In this document: positions 1-8,640 of the stretch, in pieces
Layout: the number at the start of each line of letters is the position of its first letter
How positions within the stretch are numbered: position 1 is the first letter of the stretch
Assembly (NCBI GenBank): GCA_023954015.1
Contig: JAMLIS010000005.1
Location: forward strand, 1-64,000
Reading direction: 5' to 3'
Length of the DNA stretch: 64,000 nucleotides
From: Burkholderiaceae bacterium
Lineage (GTDB): Bacteria; Pseudomonadota; Gammaproteobacteria; Burkholderiales; Burkholderiaceae_E
Notes under the pieces: model-generated
Told to the model about the DNA's origin: nothing
Databases searched by the model: none
What the model saw: only the letters and a program-made list of their open reading frames with translations
Made by a program: the position numbers and the translations under genes

Positions 1-301
1 CCACCCACGCACCCGACGACGCCCACGCCGGCGACCCGGGCCACGCGCCCGAAGACTACCCGGCAGCGCACGCACGCCAGCGTCGCCGCGCACCAACTGA
101 TGGCCACACCGAAGACCGTCAGCACGCTGGCCGCCACGCCGACGCTGCCGCTGGTGGCCACGCTCGCCACCACCAGCGCGCTGCCCGAGGTGGCGGCGCT
201 GCCGGCCACCCCGGCGCTGCCCGCCGTGGCCGCGCTGCCGGCCACCCCCGCGCTGCCGGCCGTGGGCGGGGGGGGCCCCCCGGCCCCCCCCCCCGGCGCG
301 C
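1..301. repeat. GC-extreme low-complexity stretch at the window edge, no supported gene
   Basis: The stretch is built from reiterated GCGCTGCCGGCCACC-like motifs. Two copies of a 36-base unit lie back to back at 196-231 and 232-267, followed by long runs of G and C up to about position 296. A frame is open on each strand, but both give only Ala/Pro/Leu or Gly/Ala/Ser/Val repeats with no recognisable domain, so I do not call a gene. The texture differs sharply from the rest of the window. A contig end or an assembly problem is as likely as real biology. Confidence 0.4.
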
Positions 302-1255
302 TCAATGCCTGCGCGAGCGCACGAACGCGCTCGGCGTCACGCCGAACTCCGCCTTGAACAGGCGGGAGAAGTGCGCGACGCTGTTGAAGCCCCAGTGGTA
401 CGCGGTGCCCGATATCGAGCGGCCGCCGGACTCCGGCCGCTCGAGCGCCTGCTTGCAGCGCAACAGGCGGGCGCGCCATATGTACCGCTCCACCGTCGCG
501 TCCTCTCCTTCGAATACCCGATGAAGGTAGCGTTTCGAGCAGCGCAGGTCGCGTGCGATGCGCTCGATCGTCAGATCGGCATCGGCCAGATTCGAATCGA
601 TGTACTGGCGAACGCGCAGCCGCAGCACCTCGGGCAGCGGAGTCGCTTCGGGTTGCCCGCCGCGGCGCGCCTGTAGCGTGGAAGCGAGCAGCGCGAGCGT
701 GGCTTCGCTGATCGTCGAGCCGCAGCCGTCGGGCAGCGAATCGAGTTGCGACGACAGCGACGCGAGGAAGCTCGACAGCACCGAGTAGAGCCCGCGCAAC
801 TCGGGCTCGGCCGGCTCGCAGGTATGCAGCGGCGGCACGGAAAGCGGGCGCAGCCGCTCGCGCGGAATGTGCACCACCATGTGCTTCAGCGACTCGCCCG
901 AGGTGATGGAGTAGGGCACGCGCGGGTCGTACAGACTCCAGTCGCCGGTCTTCAGGGTGACGCAGGCGTCCCGCTGCTCGATCTCGCTTTCGCCGCGCAA
1001 CTGCAGCAGCAGCTTGAAGTTGTCGGCAGCGTCGCCCATCTCGGAATGGTCACGGACGATGCGGTGCGCGCTCGCGTCGATCGTGTACAGCCGCAGCGGG
1101 CCCGCATGATAGACGAGCATCGTCGCTTCGAAAGCGTCATCCGGAGCGAGATTCGTCGTTCCGAGCGGTCCGAAGTACTGTCGCGTGGACTGCTCCCAGT
1201 AATCGACTCGCGCCTCTCGGGGCTGCGTCGTCGTGTCGAACGCGTCGCGCTTCAT
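302..1255 (-). CDS. AraC-family transcriptional regulator
   Basis: This 317-residue protein has the two-part layout of the AraC group that carries an AraC-binding-like N-terminal domain (about residues 40-200). A C-terminal pair of helix-turn-helix units fills about residues 215-317. The C-terminal signature is clear: 'HWGFNSVAHFSRLFKAEFG' and 'TPSAFVRSRR' match the second HTH and its tail. It is the last gene of a leftward group after the SDR and GMC dehydrogenase genes, 81 bases from the SDR stop. It therefore probably senses the substrate or a product of that oxidation module and activates it. The effector is unknown. The gene ends against the low-complexity window edge. Confidence 0.88.
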   Translation of the reverse strand: MKRDAFDTTTQPREARVDYWEQSTRQYFGPLGTTNLAPDDAFEATMLVYHAGPLRLYTIDASAHRIVRDHSEMGDAADNFKLLLQLRGESEIEQRDACVTLKTGDWSLYDPRVPYSITSGESLKHMVVHIPRERLRPLSVPPLHTCEPAEPELRGLYSVLSSFLASLSSQLDSLPDGCGSTISEATLALLASTLQARRGGQPEATPLPEVLRLRVRQYIDSNLADADLTIERIARDLRCSKRYLHRVFEGEDATVERYIWRARLLRCKQALERPESGGRSISGTAYHWGFNSVAHFSRLFKAEFGVTPSAFVRSRRH

Positions 1256-1336
1256 TGTCGGTCTCCTCCACGACCTTCGATCATGCGGGACATCCGCGCA
1301 AGGCGAAAGTACGGGAACGAGGGTATATCCGGCTTT

Positions 1337-2101
1337 TCAGACGTTCATGCCGCCGTCGACCATCAGGGTGGTGCCGGTAGTGAAGCTGCTGTCGTCGCTC
1401 GCCAGCCAGAGCACTGCGCGCGCGATCTCGGCCGGGCGGGCATGTCGACGTAGCGGGATCAACTTGTCGAAGAACGCTGTGGCGTCCTGTTCGAGGACCT
1501 TCGACAGGCGCTGCTCGATGTTCTTCTGGAACTCGTTGTCCACTGGCCCCGGATGCACGGTGTTGACGCGGATCCCGCGCGCGGCCGCTTCCTTCGACAC
1601 GCTGCGCATCAGTCCGACCTGCGCATGCTTGGCAGTGATGTAGGCCGAAACGCCCGGGTCGCCGCGCATACCCGCGACGCTGGAGCAGATGACGAGGCTG
1701 GCGCCGTCGCGCATGGCGGGCAGGCCGTGCTTGCAGGCGAGGAATGCGCCGCGCACGTGAACCGCAAGAACGCTGTCGAACACCTCGTCGGGGTAGTCGA
1801 CTACCGGCACTATGACGCCGCTGTTACCGGCGTTGCTGAACAGCACGTCGATCGGTCCGAAGGCGGATACGGCGTCGGCGATCGTGCGTTGCCACTCCGT
1901 GCCATTCGTAACGTCGAGCGGTACCGCCCGGACGCGACCGTCGGGCAGGGCAGCTCCGGCTGCGTCCAGCGCCGGACCCGGCAGGTCGGAAAGCGTGATG
2001 CGCGCGCCTTCCTCGCACAGGAGCTGTGCGGTGGCGAGGCCGATGCTGCCCGCGCCGCCGGTAACGAAGGCGTGGCGATCCCGCAGTTTCATCGTGCCCA
2101 T
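1337..2101 (-). CDS. SDR-family NAD(P)-dependent oxidoreductase
   Basis: A classical short-chain dehydrogenase of 254 residues. The Rossmann glycine motif TGGAGSIG lies at residues 14-21, the structural NAG at 90-92, and the catalytic set is Ser141, Tyr154 and Lys158 (YITAK). The C-terminal 'TGTTLMVDGGMNV' is typical of the family. The start at 2101 is three bases after the stop of the GMC dehydrogenase gene, so the two are co-transcribed. It probably interconverts a secondary alcohol and a ketone for the neighbouring pathway. The substrate cannot be read from the sequence. Confidence 0.88.
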   Translation of the reverse strand: MGTMKLRDRHAFVTGGAGSIGLATAQLLCEEGARITLSDLPGPALDAAGAALPDGRVRAVPLDVTNGTEWQRTIADAVSAFGPIDVLFSNAGNSGVIVPVVDYPDEVFDSVLAVHVRGAFLACKHGLPAMRDGASLVICSSVAGMRGDPGVSAYITAKHAQVGLMRSVSKEAAARGIRVNTVHPGPVDNEFQKNIEQRLSKVLEQDATAFFDKLIPLRRHARPAEIARAVLWLASDDSSFTTGTTLMVDGGMNV

Positions 2102-2104
2102 GAT

Positions 2105-3550
2105 TCAGGCGGGCGCGGTTTCGTCGGCCATCGCCATCTCCAGATGCTCGGCGAGCCGCGTGGCCAGTGCCATCACCGTGAGCGACGGATTCACCGACAG
2201 CGTTCGCGGAAGCACCGACGCGTCCCCGACGAACAGTCCTTTCACCTCGTGCGATTCGCAATTGCGGTCCACCACCGAGCGGGCCGGGTCGTCGCCCATC
2301 CTGCAGCCGCCCTGCGTGTGCGTGGAGATGAGGCCGGTCCAGAGAATCTTCCTTGCGCCTGCCGCTTCGAGCACCTGGCGGCTGAAGCGCAACGCGGCAT
2401 CGAGTCGAGCGTGCTCGGTCGGGTCGAAATCGACCTCGTAGCGCTCCCGTCCGTCGGCGCCCAGCCGTACCGACGCGTTGTTCTCGTCGTTGATCATCGC
2501 GAGCAGCCCGTTCCAGCGCCGGTAGGCGCGCACCGTCTCGCGCAGGCGAGGGCCCCACAGCGGCCCGCTCTCGTCCCGCGCGGTGGTCGCGAAGGCGATG
2601 GGATCCATGAGGGTCGATGCCTCGATCACGAAGCCGCCCGCCTCGTCGGTCTGGAATTGCATGCAGTGCGCGGTGATCGGATAGACGCGATGCGCGTCCT
2701 GCGTCTCGTCGAAGAGCCCATGCACCAGCCTTACGGGATGCAGTCCCACGTGTCGACCGATCATCGGGTTGGCAAGTCCGGATCGGAGCAGCAGCACCGG
2801 CGACGCGAGCGCGCCGGCGGCAACGACGACGAAACGCGCCCACGCCGTGTGCCGCCCGCCGACAGCGTCCACGTACTCGACGCCGCTTGCGCGCGGCGTG
2901 CCACCGGCTCCGTCCACGAGCACGCGTTCGGCGCGCACGCCGGTGCGCAGCTGCAGAAGTTCTTGCGCGAGCGCCATCGCGATGTACGTGTTCATCGTCG
3001 ACTTGCCGCCGTCGGTGGGGCAGCCTTGAAGGCACGAGCCGTACTTCATGCACTTCGCATCGGTGTAGGACATCACCGGCTCGAGATCGGCGCCGAGCGC
3101 GCGGAAGCCCGCCTGGACGGTGCGTACGCATTTTTCCCAGTCGTCGCGCTCGCGCACCTGCAGCACGCTCTCGACGCGGTCGTAGTACTCGGCGAGATCG
3201 GCGAGGGAAAAGGGCTCGCCGCGTTCGTTCGTGAGCGAGCTGGCCGGGTGCCACTTGGCGATGTCGCGTTCATGCGCGCGCAGCGCTACCTTCGTGTTGA
3301 TCGTCGTCGAACCGCCCACGCATCGGCCACCGAGGAAGGTGAGTACATCGCCGTCCGGCAGCGGCGCGAAGCGCAGGGGCCAATAGAGGTCGTGATCGGC
3401 CTTCGCTTCCCAACGGCGGAAATCGGCGGAGGTCAGATGCGGCCCGGCTTCGAGCAGCAGCACCCTGCGGCCGCATTGCGCAAGCTCGCCGGCGACGACG
3501 CCGCCTCCGGCACCCGAACCCACGACAACGACGTCGAATTGCTCGGTCAT
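2105..3550 (-). CDS. GMC-family FAD-dependent dehydrogenase with a likely 3Fe-4S site
   Basis: This 481-residue protein begins with an FAD-binding GSGAGGG at residues 11-17. It carries the GMC C-terminal signatures 'HTQGGCRMG' and 'NPSLTVMAL'. Cysteines 167, 173 and 177 (CMKYGSCLQGC) have the C-x5-C-x3-C spacing of the 3Fe-4S cluster in the large subunit of bacterial FAD-dependent glucose and fructose dehydrogenases. That points to a respiratory-type alcohol or sugar dehydrogenase rather than an oxidase. The gene overlaps the preceding small-subunit gene by four bases (ATGA). The usual cytochrome c subunit is not nearby, so the electron acceptor is open. Confidence 0.88.
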   Translation of the reverse strand: MTEQFDVVVVGSGAGGGVVAGELAQCGRRVLLLEAGPHLTSADFRRWEAKADHDLYWPLRFAPLPDGDVLTFLGGRCVGGSTTINTKVALRAHERDIAKWHPASSLTNERGEPFSLADLAEYYDRVESVLQVRERDDWEKCVRTVQAGFRALGADLEPVMSYTDAKCMKYGSCLQGCPTDGGKSTMNTYIAMALAQELLQLRTGVRAERVLVDGAGGTPRASGVEYVDAVGGRHTAWARFVVVAAGALASPVLLLRSGLANPMIGRHVGLHPVRLVHGLFDETQDAHRVYPITAHCMQFQTDEAGGFVIEASTLMDPIAFATTARDESGPLWGPRLRETVRAYRRWNGLLAMINDENNASVRLGADGRERYEVDFDPTEHARLDAALRFSRQVLEAAGARKILWTGLISTHTQGGCRMGDDPARSVVDRNCESHEVKGLFVGDASVLPRTLSVNPSLTVMALATRLAEHLEMAMADETAPA

Positions 3551-3924
3551 GGCCGGTCGATCCCGAGATACGACCAGTCGCGCTCGAGGTCCACCGCGCG
3601 CGGCGGCTCGAAGCCGATCTCGGCCCAGGCGCCCGGACCTTCGCGGCCCGGCGCGACGAAGTCGCTGTAGTACGCTTCAATGGCCAGCGCGCGCACGAGC
3701 GCGAACTCGGCGCTGCGTTCGTGTGCGGCGAGTGCCTGCGCAGTACGGACGCCCGACAGCGCGTCTATCGCGCGCAGGGCTTCGGCGCGCGCGTCGGCGG
3801 GCCTCGACGCCAGCACGGCATCGATGTAGACGGCCGGACCCACGTGCGACGAACCCGGCACGATCCATTCGCAAAGCGCTTCGAGCCTGTCGGCACGATG
3901 GCTGTCGAGCACTCTCGGCGGCAT
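3547..3924 (-). CDS. Gluconate 2-dehydrogenase subunit 3-like small subunit
   Basis: A 125-residue protein that overlaps the GMC dehydrogenase gene by four bases. The features 'ADRLEALCEWIVPGS', a central helical stretch and 'AWAEIGFEPPR' fit the gluconate 2-dehydrogenase subunit 3 family, the small partner of GMC dehydrogenases. I chose the ATG at 3924 because a purine-rich site (AAGGGAGAGA) precedes it. The much longer open frame upstream only reads antisense through the next gene. Unlike many relatives, no twin-arginine signal is visible, so the complex may stay in the cytoplasm. Confidence 0.75.
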   Translation of the reverse strand: MPPRVLDSHRADRLEALCEWIVPGSSHVGPAVYIDAVLASRPADARAEALRAIDALSGVRTAQALAAHERSAEFALVRALAIEAYYSDFVAPGREGPGAWAEIGFEPPRAVDLERDWSYLGIDRP

Positions 3925-4065
3925 GCTCTCTCTCCCTTGCACGGTATTTCGCGATCCTATTCCACGCGCGCGCCGGTCGCGGCACGTGCGCCACGATTTT
4001 TCTCCCAGCGAAAAGTTTGCGCGAAAGGCGTTCTCCGCGGCCGGTATTCGAGCGAAGATCGCCGA

Positions 4066-5070
4066 ATGGCAGACAGGACGATCCGCTTCCACGAATTCGG
4101 CGGGCCCGAAGTGCTGCGCTCCGAGGCGCTCGACGCCGGCGATCCGGGTGAAGGCGAACTTCGCGTGCGCATCGAAGCGATCGGCCTGAATCGCGCCGAG
4201 GCGTCGTTCCGCAGCGGCCGCTATGTCGAGAAGGCGCAGCTTCCGTCGCGCATCGGCTACGAGGCGGCCGGTATCGTCGAGGCGCTCGGCCCCGGCGTGC
4301 AGGGCTTCGCCGCGGGCGATCCGGTGTGCATCCTGCCCACCTTCTCGATGACGCGCTACGGTGTCTATGCCGAGCGCGCAATCGTGCCCGCGCATTCCGT
4401 GCTGCCGCGCCCGCACGGGCTGTCGGCGATCGAGTCCGCCGCGGTCTGGATGGCCCACCTCACCGCCTATGGCGCGATCGTCGACATCGCCCGCGTCGGC
4501 CGCGGGGAGGCGGTGATCGTCACCGCTGCCTCGAGCAGCGTCGGGCTCGCGGCGATCCGCATCTGCAACGCGATCGGCGCGATCCCGATCGCGGTCACGC
4601 GCGGCGAGGGCAAGCGCGAGGCGCTGCTTCAGGCAGGCGCGGCGCAGGTGATCGTTTCGCAGCGCGACGACGTCGCCGCGGAGGCGATGCGCATCACCGG
4701 CGGCGCGCGCCTGGCCTTCGACCCGATCGGCGGCCCGATCGTCGCCGATCTCGCCGCGTCGCTCGCGCCGCAGGGCTTGCTGATCCTGTACGGGAACCTC
4801 AGCGGCAAGGCGCGCGAGACGCCGTTCCCGTACGGCCCTGCGCTGGCAAAGGGATTGTCGATGCGCGGCTACCTCGTCTTCGAGCTGGTCCACGACGCGA
4901 AGCGTTTCGCGGCGGCGCGCGGCTTCGTCGAGGAGGGGCTGCGCGCCGGCACGCTCGCGCCGACGATCGCGCGCACCTTCGACTTCGACGATATGGTCGA
5001 GGCGCACCGCTACCTCGAGTCCGGCGAGCAGTTCGGCAAGATCGTCGTCACGGTGCGGCAGGACCACTGA
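4066..5070 (+). CDS. Zinc-less MDR-family alcohol dehydrogenase / quinone oxidoreductase
   Basis: A 334-residue medium-chain dehydrogenase/reductase. The GroES-like fold shows as 'GLNRAEASFRSGRY' and 'GYEAAGIVEALGPGV'. The nucleotide site is AASSSVGLAAIR. I see no structural-zinc cysteines, so it belongs with quinone reductase-like members. The ATG at 4066 gives the normal family length. The 141-base gap to the divergent small-subunit gene (3925-4065) must hold both promoters. It is the first gene of the rightward series leading into the kinase-like and carboxylase genes, so it may oxidise or reduce a ketone or enone intermediate. Confidence 0.85.
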   Translation: MADRTIRFHEFGGPEVLRSEALDAGDPGEGELRVRIEAIGLNRAEASFRSGRYVEKAQLPSRIGYEAAGIVEALGPGVQGFAAGDPVCILPTFSMTRYGVYAERAIVPAHSVLPRPHGLSAIESAAVWMAHLTAYGAIVDIARVGRGEAVIVTAASSSVGLAAIRICNAIGAIPIAVTRGEGKREALLQAGAAQVIVSQRDDVAAEAMRITGGARLAFDPIGGPIVADLAASLAPQGLLILYGNLSGKARETPFPYGPALAKGLSMRGYLVFELVHDAKRFAAARGFVEEGLRAGTLAPTIARTFDFDDMVEAHRYLESGEQFGKIVVTVRQDH

Positions 5071-5114
5071 CGCGCAGAATCCGCAACCGTCCCCGCATCC
5101 GCAGGAGGAGACCC

Positions 5115-6956
5115 ATGGACGCGAAGACAGGGGCACGCAGCTTCCCGTTGCCCTCGCAGATCGAGAGCGTGCCCGGCGCAGGCGACTGGCAGTCGATGTA
5201 TCCGTACTACTCGCGCTTCCAGCCCGAGGACGACGAGCGCTTCTGGTTCTACAACTCGATGCACTTCCCCGAGGTGATGCCCGCCTTCGACATCCTCACG
5301 GCGGAAGTGCCTTACACCGGCCTGGGCGCCTTCACGACGCGCGTGTTCGCATTCCCGACCACTCTCGGCGTCGAGTTCCGCGTGCTGAACGGGCGCGTGT
5401 ACATCACCGCCAACGCGGTCAGCGATCCCGAGGAGATCGGCCGGCGTCTGGAGATCTTCCAGCAGCGCGCGTCGCACTACTACGAGAACTGGGACCGCCT
5501 GTACGCCGAATGGCGTACGCGGATGGACACACTGATCCGAGAGATCTCCGAGCTGCGCGTGCCGCCGCTGCCCGAGTTCGACGACCTCGAGGTGGTGCTC
5601 GAGGCGCGCGGCATCGGACAGAACCACTACCTGCGCGAGAATTTCCACCGCGCCATCGAGATGTTCTCGAAGATGTGGCACTACCACTTCGAGTTCCTGA
5701 TGCTGGGCTACGGCGCGTACGTCGTCTTCTTCCAGTTCTGCAAGAAGGCCTTCCCCGAGATCTCCGACCAGACGATCTCGCGCATGGTCGCCGGCGTCGA
5801 CACGCTGATGTTCCGGCCCGACGAGGAGCTGAAGAAGCTCGCGCGGCTGGCCGTCGAATGCGGCGTCGACGACGCCTTCTTCGAGGGCGTCGATCCGAAG
5901 CGCACGCTCGACGCGGTCGCCGCGCGCGGCGAGGCCGGCCGGCGCTGGCTCGCGGCCTTCGAGGCGGCGCGCGATCCGTGGTTCCACATGTCGACCGGCG
6001 ACGGTTTCTACCATCATCATCGCAGCTGGAACGACGACCTGTCGGTGCCCTTCGCCGCGCTGCCGGGCTACATGCAGATGGTCCGCCGCGGCGAGACGCT
6101 CGCGCGTCCCACCGAGCGGCTGAAGTCCGAGCGCGGACGCATCGTCGCCGAATACCGCGAGTTGCTCGGCAGCGACGACGAGCAAGCCGCCTTCGACCAG
6201 ATGCTCGGGCTGTGCCAGGTCGTGTTCCCGTTCGTCGAGGACCACAAGTTCTACTGCGAGCACTGGTTCACGACGTTGTTCTTCGACAAGATCCGCCAGT
6301 TCGGCGCGGTGCTGCGCGAGCAAGGCGTGCTCGAGGATGGCGAGGACATCTTCCACCTGCACTACGGCGAGGCCGAGGAGGCGCTGGTCGACGTGATGCT
6401 CGCGTGGGCCGGCGGCGGCAAGCCGCACGGTGCGCGCCACTGGCGGCCGATCATCGCCGAGCGCAAGCGCATGCTTGCCGCGCTGGAGGACTGGCAGGCG
6501 CCGCCCGCGCTGGGGCCGATTCCCGAGTCGATCGAGGATCCGGCGCTGCAGATGCTGTGGGGCATCACCGACGAGACGCTGCAGACGTGGTCGGCGCCCG
6601 AGCTGGTCGACGAGGGCGAGCTGCGCGGATTCGCCGCCTCGCCGGGCATCGTCGAGGGCGTGGCGCGCGTGCTGCGCGACGTGAACGACATCAGCCAGGT
6701 GCGTGCCGGCGAGATCCTGGTCTGCCCGGTGACGGCGCCGAGTTGGGGGCCGGTGTTCACGAAGATCAAGGCGGCGGTGGCCGACATCGGCGGCACGATG
6801 TCGCACGCGGCCATCGTCGCGCGCGAATACGGACTGCCCGCCGTGGTCGGCACCGGCACCGCCACCAAGCGCATCCGAACCGGCCAGCGCATCCGCGTCG
6901 ACGGCGACCGCGGCATCGTGCGCGTGCTGACCGAAGCGGGAAGCGACGAGCGATGA
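5115..6956 (+). CDS. PEP synthase-like phosphotransferase, phenylphosphate synthase alpha-type subunit
   Basis: A 613-residue protein. Its C-terminal part (about 520-605) is a PEP-utilising mobile domain with the phospho-histidine motif GGTMSHAAIVAREYGLPAVVG-like and the catalytic His at residue 564. The ATP-grasp N-terminal domain of PEP synthase is absent here but is supplied by the next gene, as in the alpha and beta subunits of phenylphosphate synthase from anaerobic phenol degraders. By analogy the histidine would relay phosphate from ATP to an acceptor. The strong site GGAGGAG before ATG 5115 fixes the start. The neighbouring biotin carboxylase genes make an enol or ketone a more likely acceptor than phenol, but that is inference. 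Confidence 0.8.
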   Translation: MDAKTGARSFPLPSQIESVPGAGDWQSMYPYYSRFQPEDDERFWFYNSMHFPEVMPAFDILTAEVPYTGLGAFTTRVFAFPTTLGVEFRVLNGRVYITANAVSDPEEIGRRLEIFQQRASHYYENWDRLYAEWRTRMDTLIREISELRVPPLPEFDDLEVVLEARGIGQNHYLRENFHRAIEMFSKMWHYHFEFLMLGYGAYVVFFQFCKKAFPEISDQTISRMVAGVDTLMFRPDEELKKLARLAVECGVDDAFFEGVDPKRTLDAVAARGEAGRRWLAAFEAARDPWFHMSTGDGFYHHHRSWNDDLSVPFAALPGYMQMVRRGETLARPTERLKSERGRIVAEYRELLGSDDEQAAFDQMLGLCQVVFPFVEDHKFYCEHWFTTLFFDKIRQFGAVLREQGVLEDGEDIFHLHYGEAEEALVDVMLAWAGGGKPHGARHWRPIIAERKRMLAALEDWQAPPALGPIPESIEDPALQMLWGITDETLQTWSAPELVDEGELRGFAASPGIVEGVARVLRDVNDISQVRAGEILVCPVTAPSWGPVFTKIKAAVADIGGTMSHAAIVAREYGLPAVVGTGTATKRIRTGQRIRVDGDRGIVRVLTEAGSDER

Positions 6957-8041
6957 GCGAGCACGCCTGGGTCCGGCACTTCGAGGATGTCGGCATCGAC
7001 GACCGGCCGACCGTGGGCGGCAAGGGCGCGAGCCTTGGGGAACTGCTGCGCGCCGGGATCGCGGTGCCGCCCGGTTGCGTCGTCACCACCGACGCATTCC
7101 GGCATTTCGTCGACGCCTGCGATCGCGGAGGGGCGATCCGCCGGCGCATCGAGGCCCTGTCGGCCGGCGATCTCGACGCGATCGCCGCGGCCAGCGCCGA
7201 GGCGCGCGCGCTCCTCGGGCAGGCCGATCTTCCGCCCGCGCTGCACGATGGCATCGCCGCCGGCCTCGAGCGGATCCGCGGCGGCGACGCCGATGCCCCG
7301 ATGGCGGTGCGATCGAGCGCGACCAGCGAGGACAGCGCCGAGGCGAGTTTCGCCGGCCTGCAGGACACCTACCTGTGGATCCGCGGAGTCGACGCGGTCG
7401 TCGAGCACGTGCGCCGATGCTGCGCGAGCCTGTACAGCGTAGAGTCGGTCAGCTATCGCCGCCGCCTCGGCATGCCCGAGGAAGCGCTGGCGATGGCGGT
7501 CGTGATCCAGCGCATGGTCGATGCGCGCTCCTCAGGCGTGATGTTCACGCGCAGCCCGACCACGGGCGACCGTTCGGTCGTCACGCTCGAGGCGAGCTGG
7601 GGGCTGGGCTCCGCGGTGGTCAGCGGCGAGGTCACGCCCGATCGTTTCGTCGTCGCCAAGGTCACGGGCGAGATCGTGCGGCGCGACGTCTCCCCGAAGC
7701 TGCGCCGGCACAGGCCGGATCGTTCCGGCTCGGGCGTCGTCGACGAGGAGGTGCCGGAGGCGCAGCGCGCGATTGCTTCGGTTTCCGACGCCGAGGTGCT
7801 CGCGCTTGCCGCCATCGGGCGCAGGGTCGAGCGCCACTACGGCTGCGCGCAGGACATCGAGTGGGCGATCGCCGAAGGATGCGCAGCGGGCGAGGGCGTG
7901 TTCCTGCTGCAGAGCCGCCCCGAAACCGTCTGGGCGAGCCGCGAGGCGGCGGCGGTCGCGGCGCCGCAGCCGCGCGCCGTCGACCACGTGTTCGCGCTGC
8001 TCGGCGGGGCGAAGGCGCAACCGCGACGCGAAGCGCGATGA
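6953..8041 (+). CDS. PEP synthase N-terminal (ATP-binding) subunit, phenylphosphate synthase beta-type
   Basis: A 362-residue protein that is essentially the PPDK_N / PEP synthase ATP-binding domain. It shows 'VGGKGASLGELLRAG' near the start, 'MAVRSSATSEDSAEASFAGLQDT' in the middle, 'GVMFTRSPTTGD' and the closing 'FLLQSRPETVW'. It overlaps the upstream alpha-type gene by ATGA, so the two are translated together and probably form one kinase. The small gamma subunit known from phenylphosphate synthase is not visible here. Alternatives such as a split rifampin phosphotransferase or PEP synthase are less likely because the mobile-domain partner is a separate 613-residue protein. Confidence 0.8.
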   Translation: MSEHAWVRHFEDVGIDDRPTVGGKGASLGELLRAGIAVPPGCVVTTDAFRHFVDACDRGGAIRRRIEALSAGDLDAIAAASAEARALLGQADLPPALHDGIAAGLERIRGGDADAPMAVRSSATSEDSAEASFAGLQDTYLWIRGVDAVVEHVRRCCASLYSVESVSYRRRLGMPEEALAMAVVIQRMVDARSSGVMFTRSPTTGDRSVVTLEASWGLGSAVVSGEVTPDRFVVAKVTGEIVRRDVSPKLRRHRPDRSGSGVVDEEVPEAQRAIASVSDAEVLALAAIGRRVERHYGCAQDIEWAIAEGCAAGEGVFLLQSRPETVWASREAAAVAAPQPRAVDHVFALLGGAKAQPRREAR

Positions 8042-8640
8042 ACCTGAGCAACGAGGACGTGCAGGACATCCTGCGCGTGCTGGATTCCACCTCGTACGAC
8101 GAGCTCGAGCTCGAGACCGCGCGATTTCGTCTGGTGTTGCGGCGCTCGGCGGGCGGGTGGACGCAGGAGACGCAGGTGCTGTCGACGGCGCAACGTTCGG
8201 AGAGCGCGGATCGCGCGGTCGAGAAGGTACTGTCCGGCGGAGCGCACGACGGACGCGACGCCATGGCTTCGACTGCTGCGGACGATTCGTCGGCGCCCGG
8301 CGCGCCGCGCCGAGCGAAGGTGGCCGCCGCACCCGAGGCGGGCGCGGCGTGCGAGCCGGCCGGCGCGGCAGGCGACTTGCGACACGGCCTGCACGAAGTG
8401 CGCCCGCCGATGCTCGGCACTTTCTATCGCGCGCCGAAGCCCGGAGCTGCTCCCTTCGTCGAGATCGGCAGCACGGTGCGGCCGGATACCGTCGTCTGCA
8501 TCATCGAGACGATGAAGTTGATGAACTCGGTGTGCGCGGGCGTGGCCGGCGAAGTGGTCGAGATCTGCCTGGACGACGCGCAATTCGCTGACGAATCCGC
8601 GGTGCTGCTTCGCATCCGTCCGGAATCGACGTGCGCCTGA
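8038..8640 (+). CDS. Biotin carboxyl carrier protein
   Basis: A 200-residue AccB-like protein. The C-terminal biotinyl domain carries ETMKLMN with the target lysine at residue 160, followed by 'GEVVEICLDDAQFADESAVLL'. The N-terminal 30 residues ('VQDILRVLDSTSYDELELE') resemble the start of AccB. A long Ala/Ser-rich linker joins the two. It overlaps the upstream kinase subunit by ATGA and the downstream biotin carboxylase by ten bases, so stoichiometric production with both is expected. It would carry CO2 between the biotin carboxylase and the carboxyltransferase of the same operon. Confidence 0.9.
   Translation: MNLSNEDVQDILRVLDSTSYDELELETARFRLVLRRSAGGWTQETQVLSTAQRSESADRAVEKVLSGGAHDGRDAMASTAADDSSAPGAPRRAKVAAAPEAGAACEPAGAAGDLRHGLHEVRPPMLGTFYRAPKPGAAPFVEIGSTVRPDTVVCIIETMKLMNSVCAGVAGEVVEICLDDAQFADESAVLLRIRPESTCA

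Noticed and set aside
100..357. Small Ala/Pro/Leu frame at the window start
   Set aside because: It translates only the low-complexity repeats and runs into the AraC gene on the other strand.
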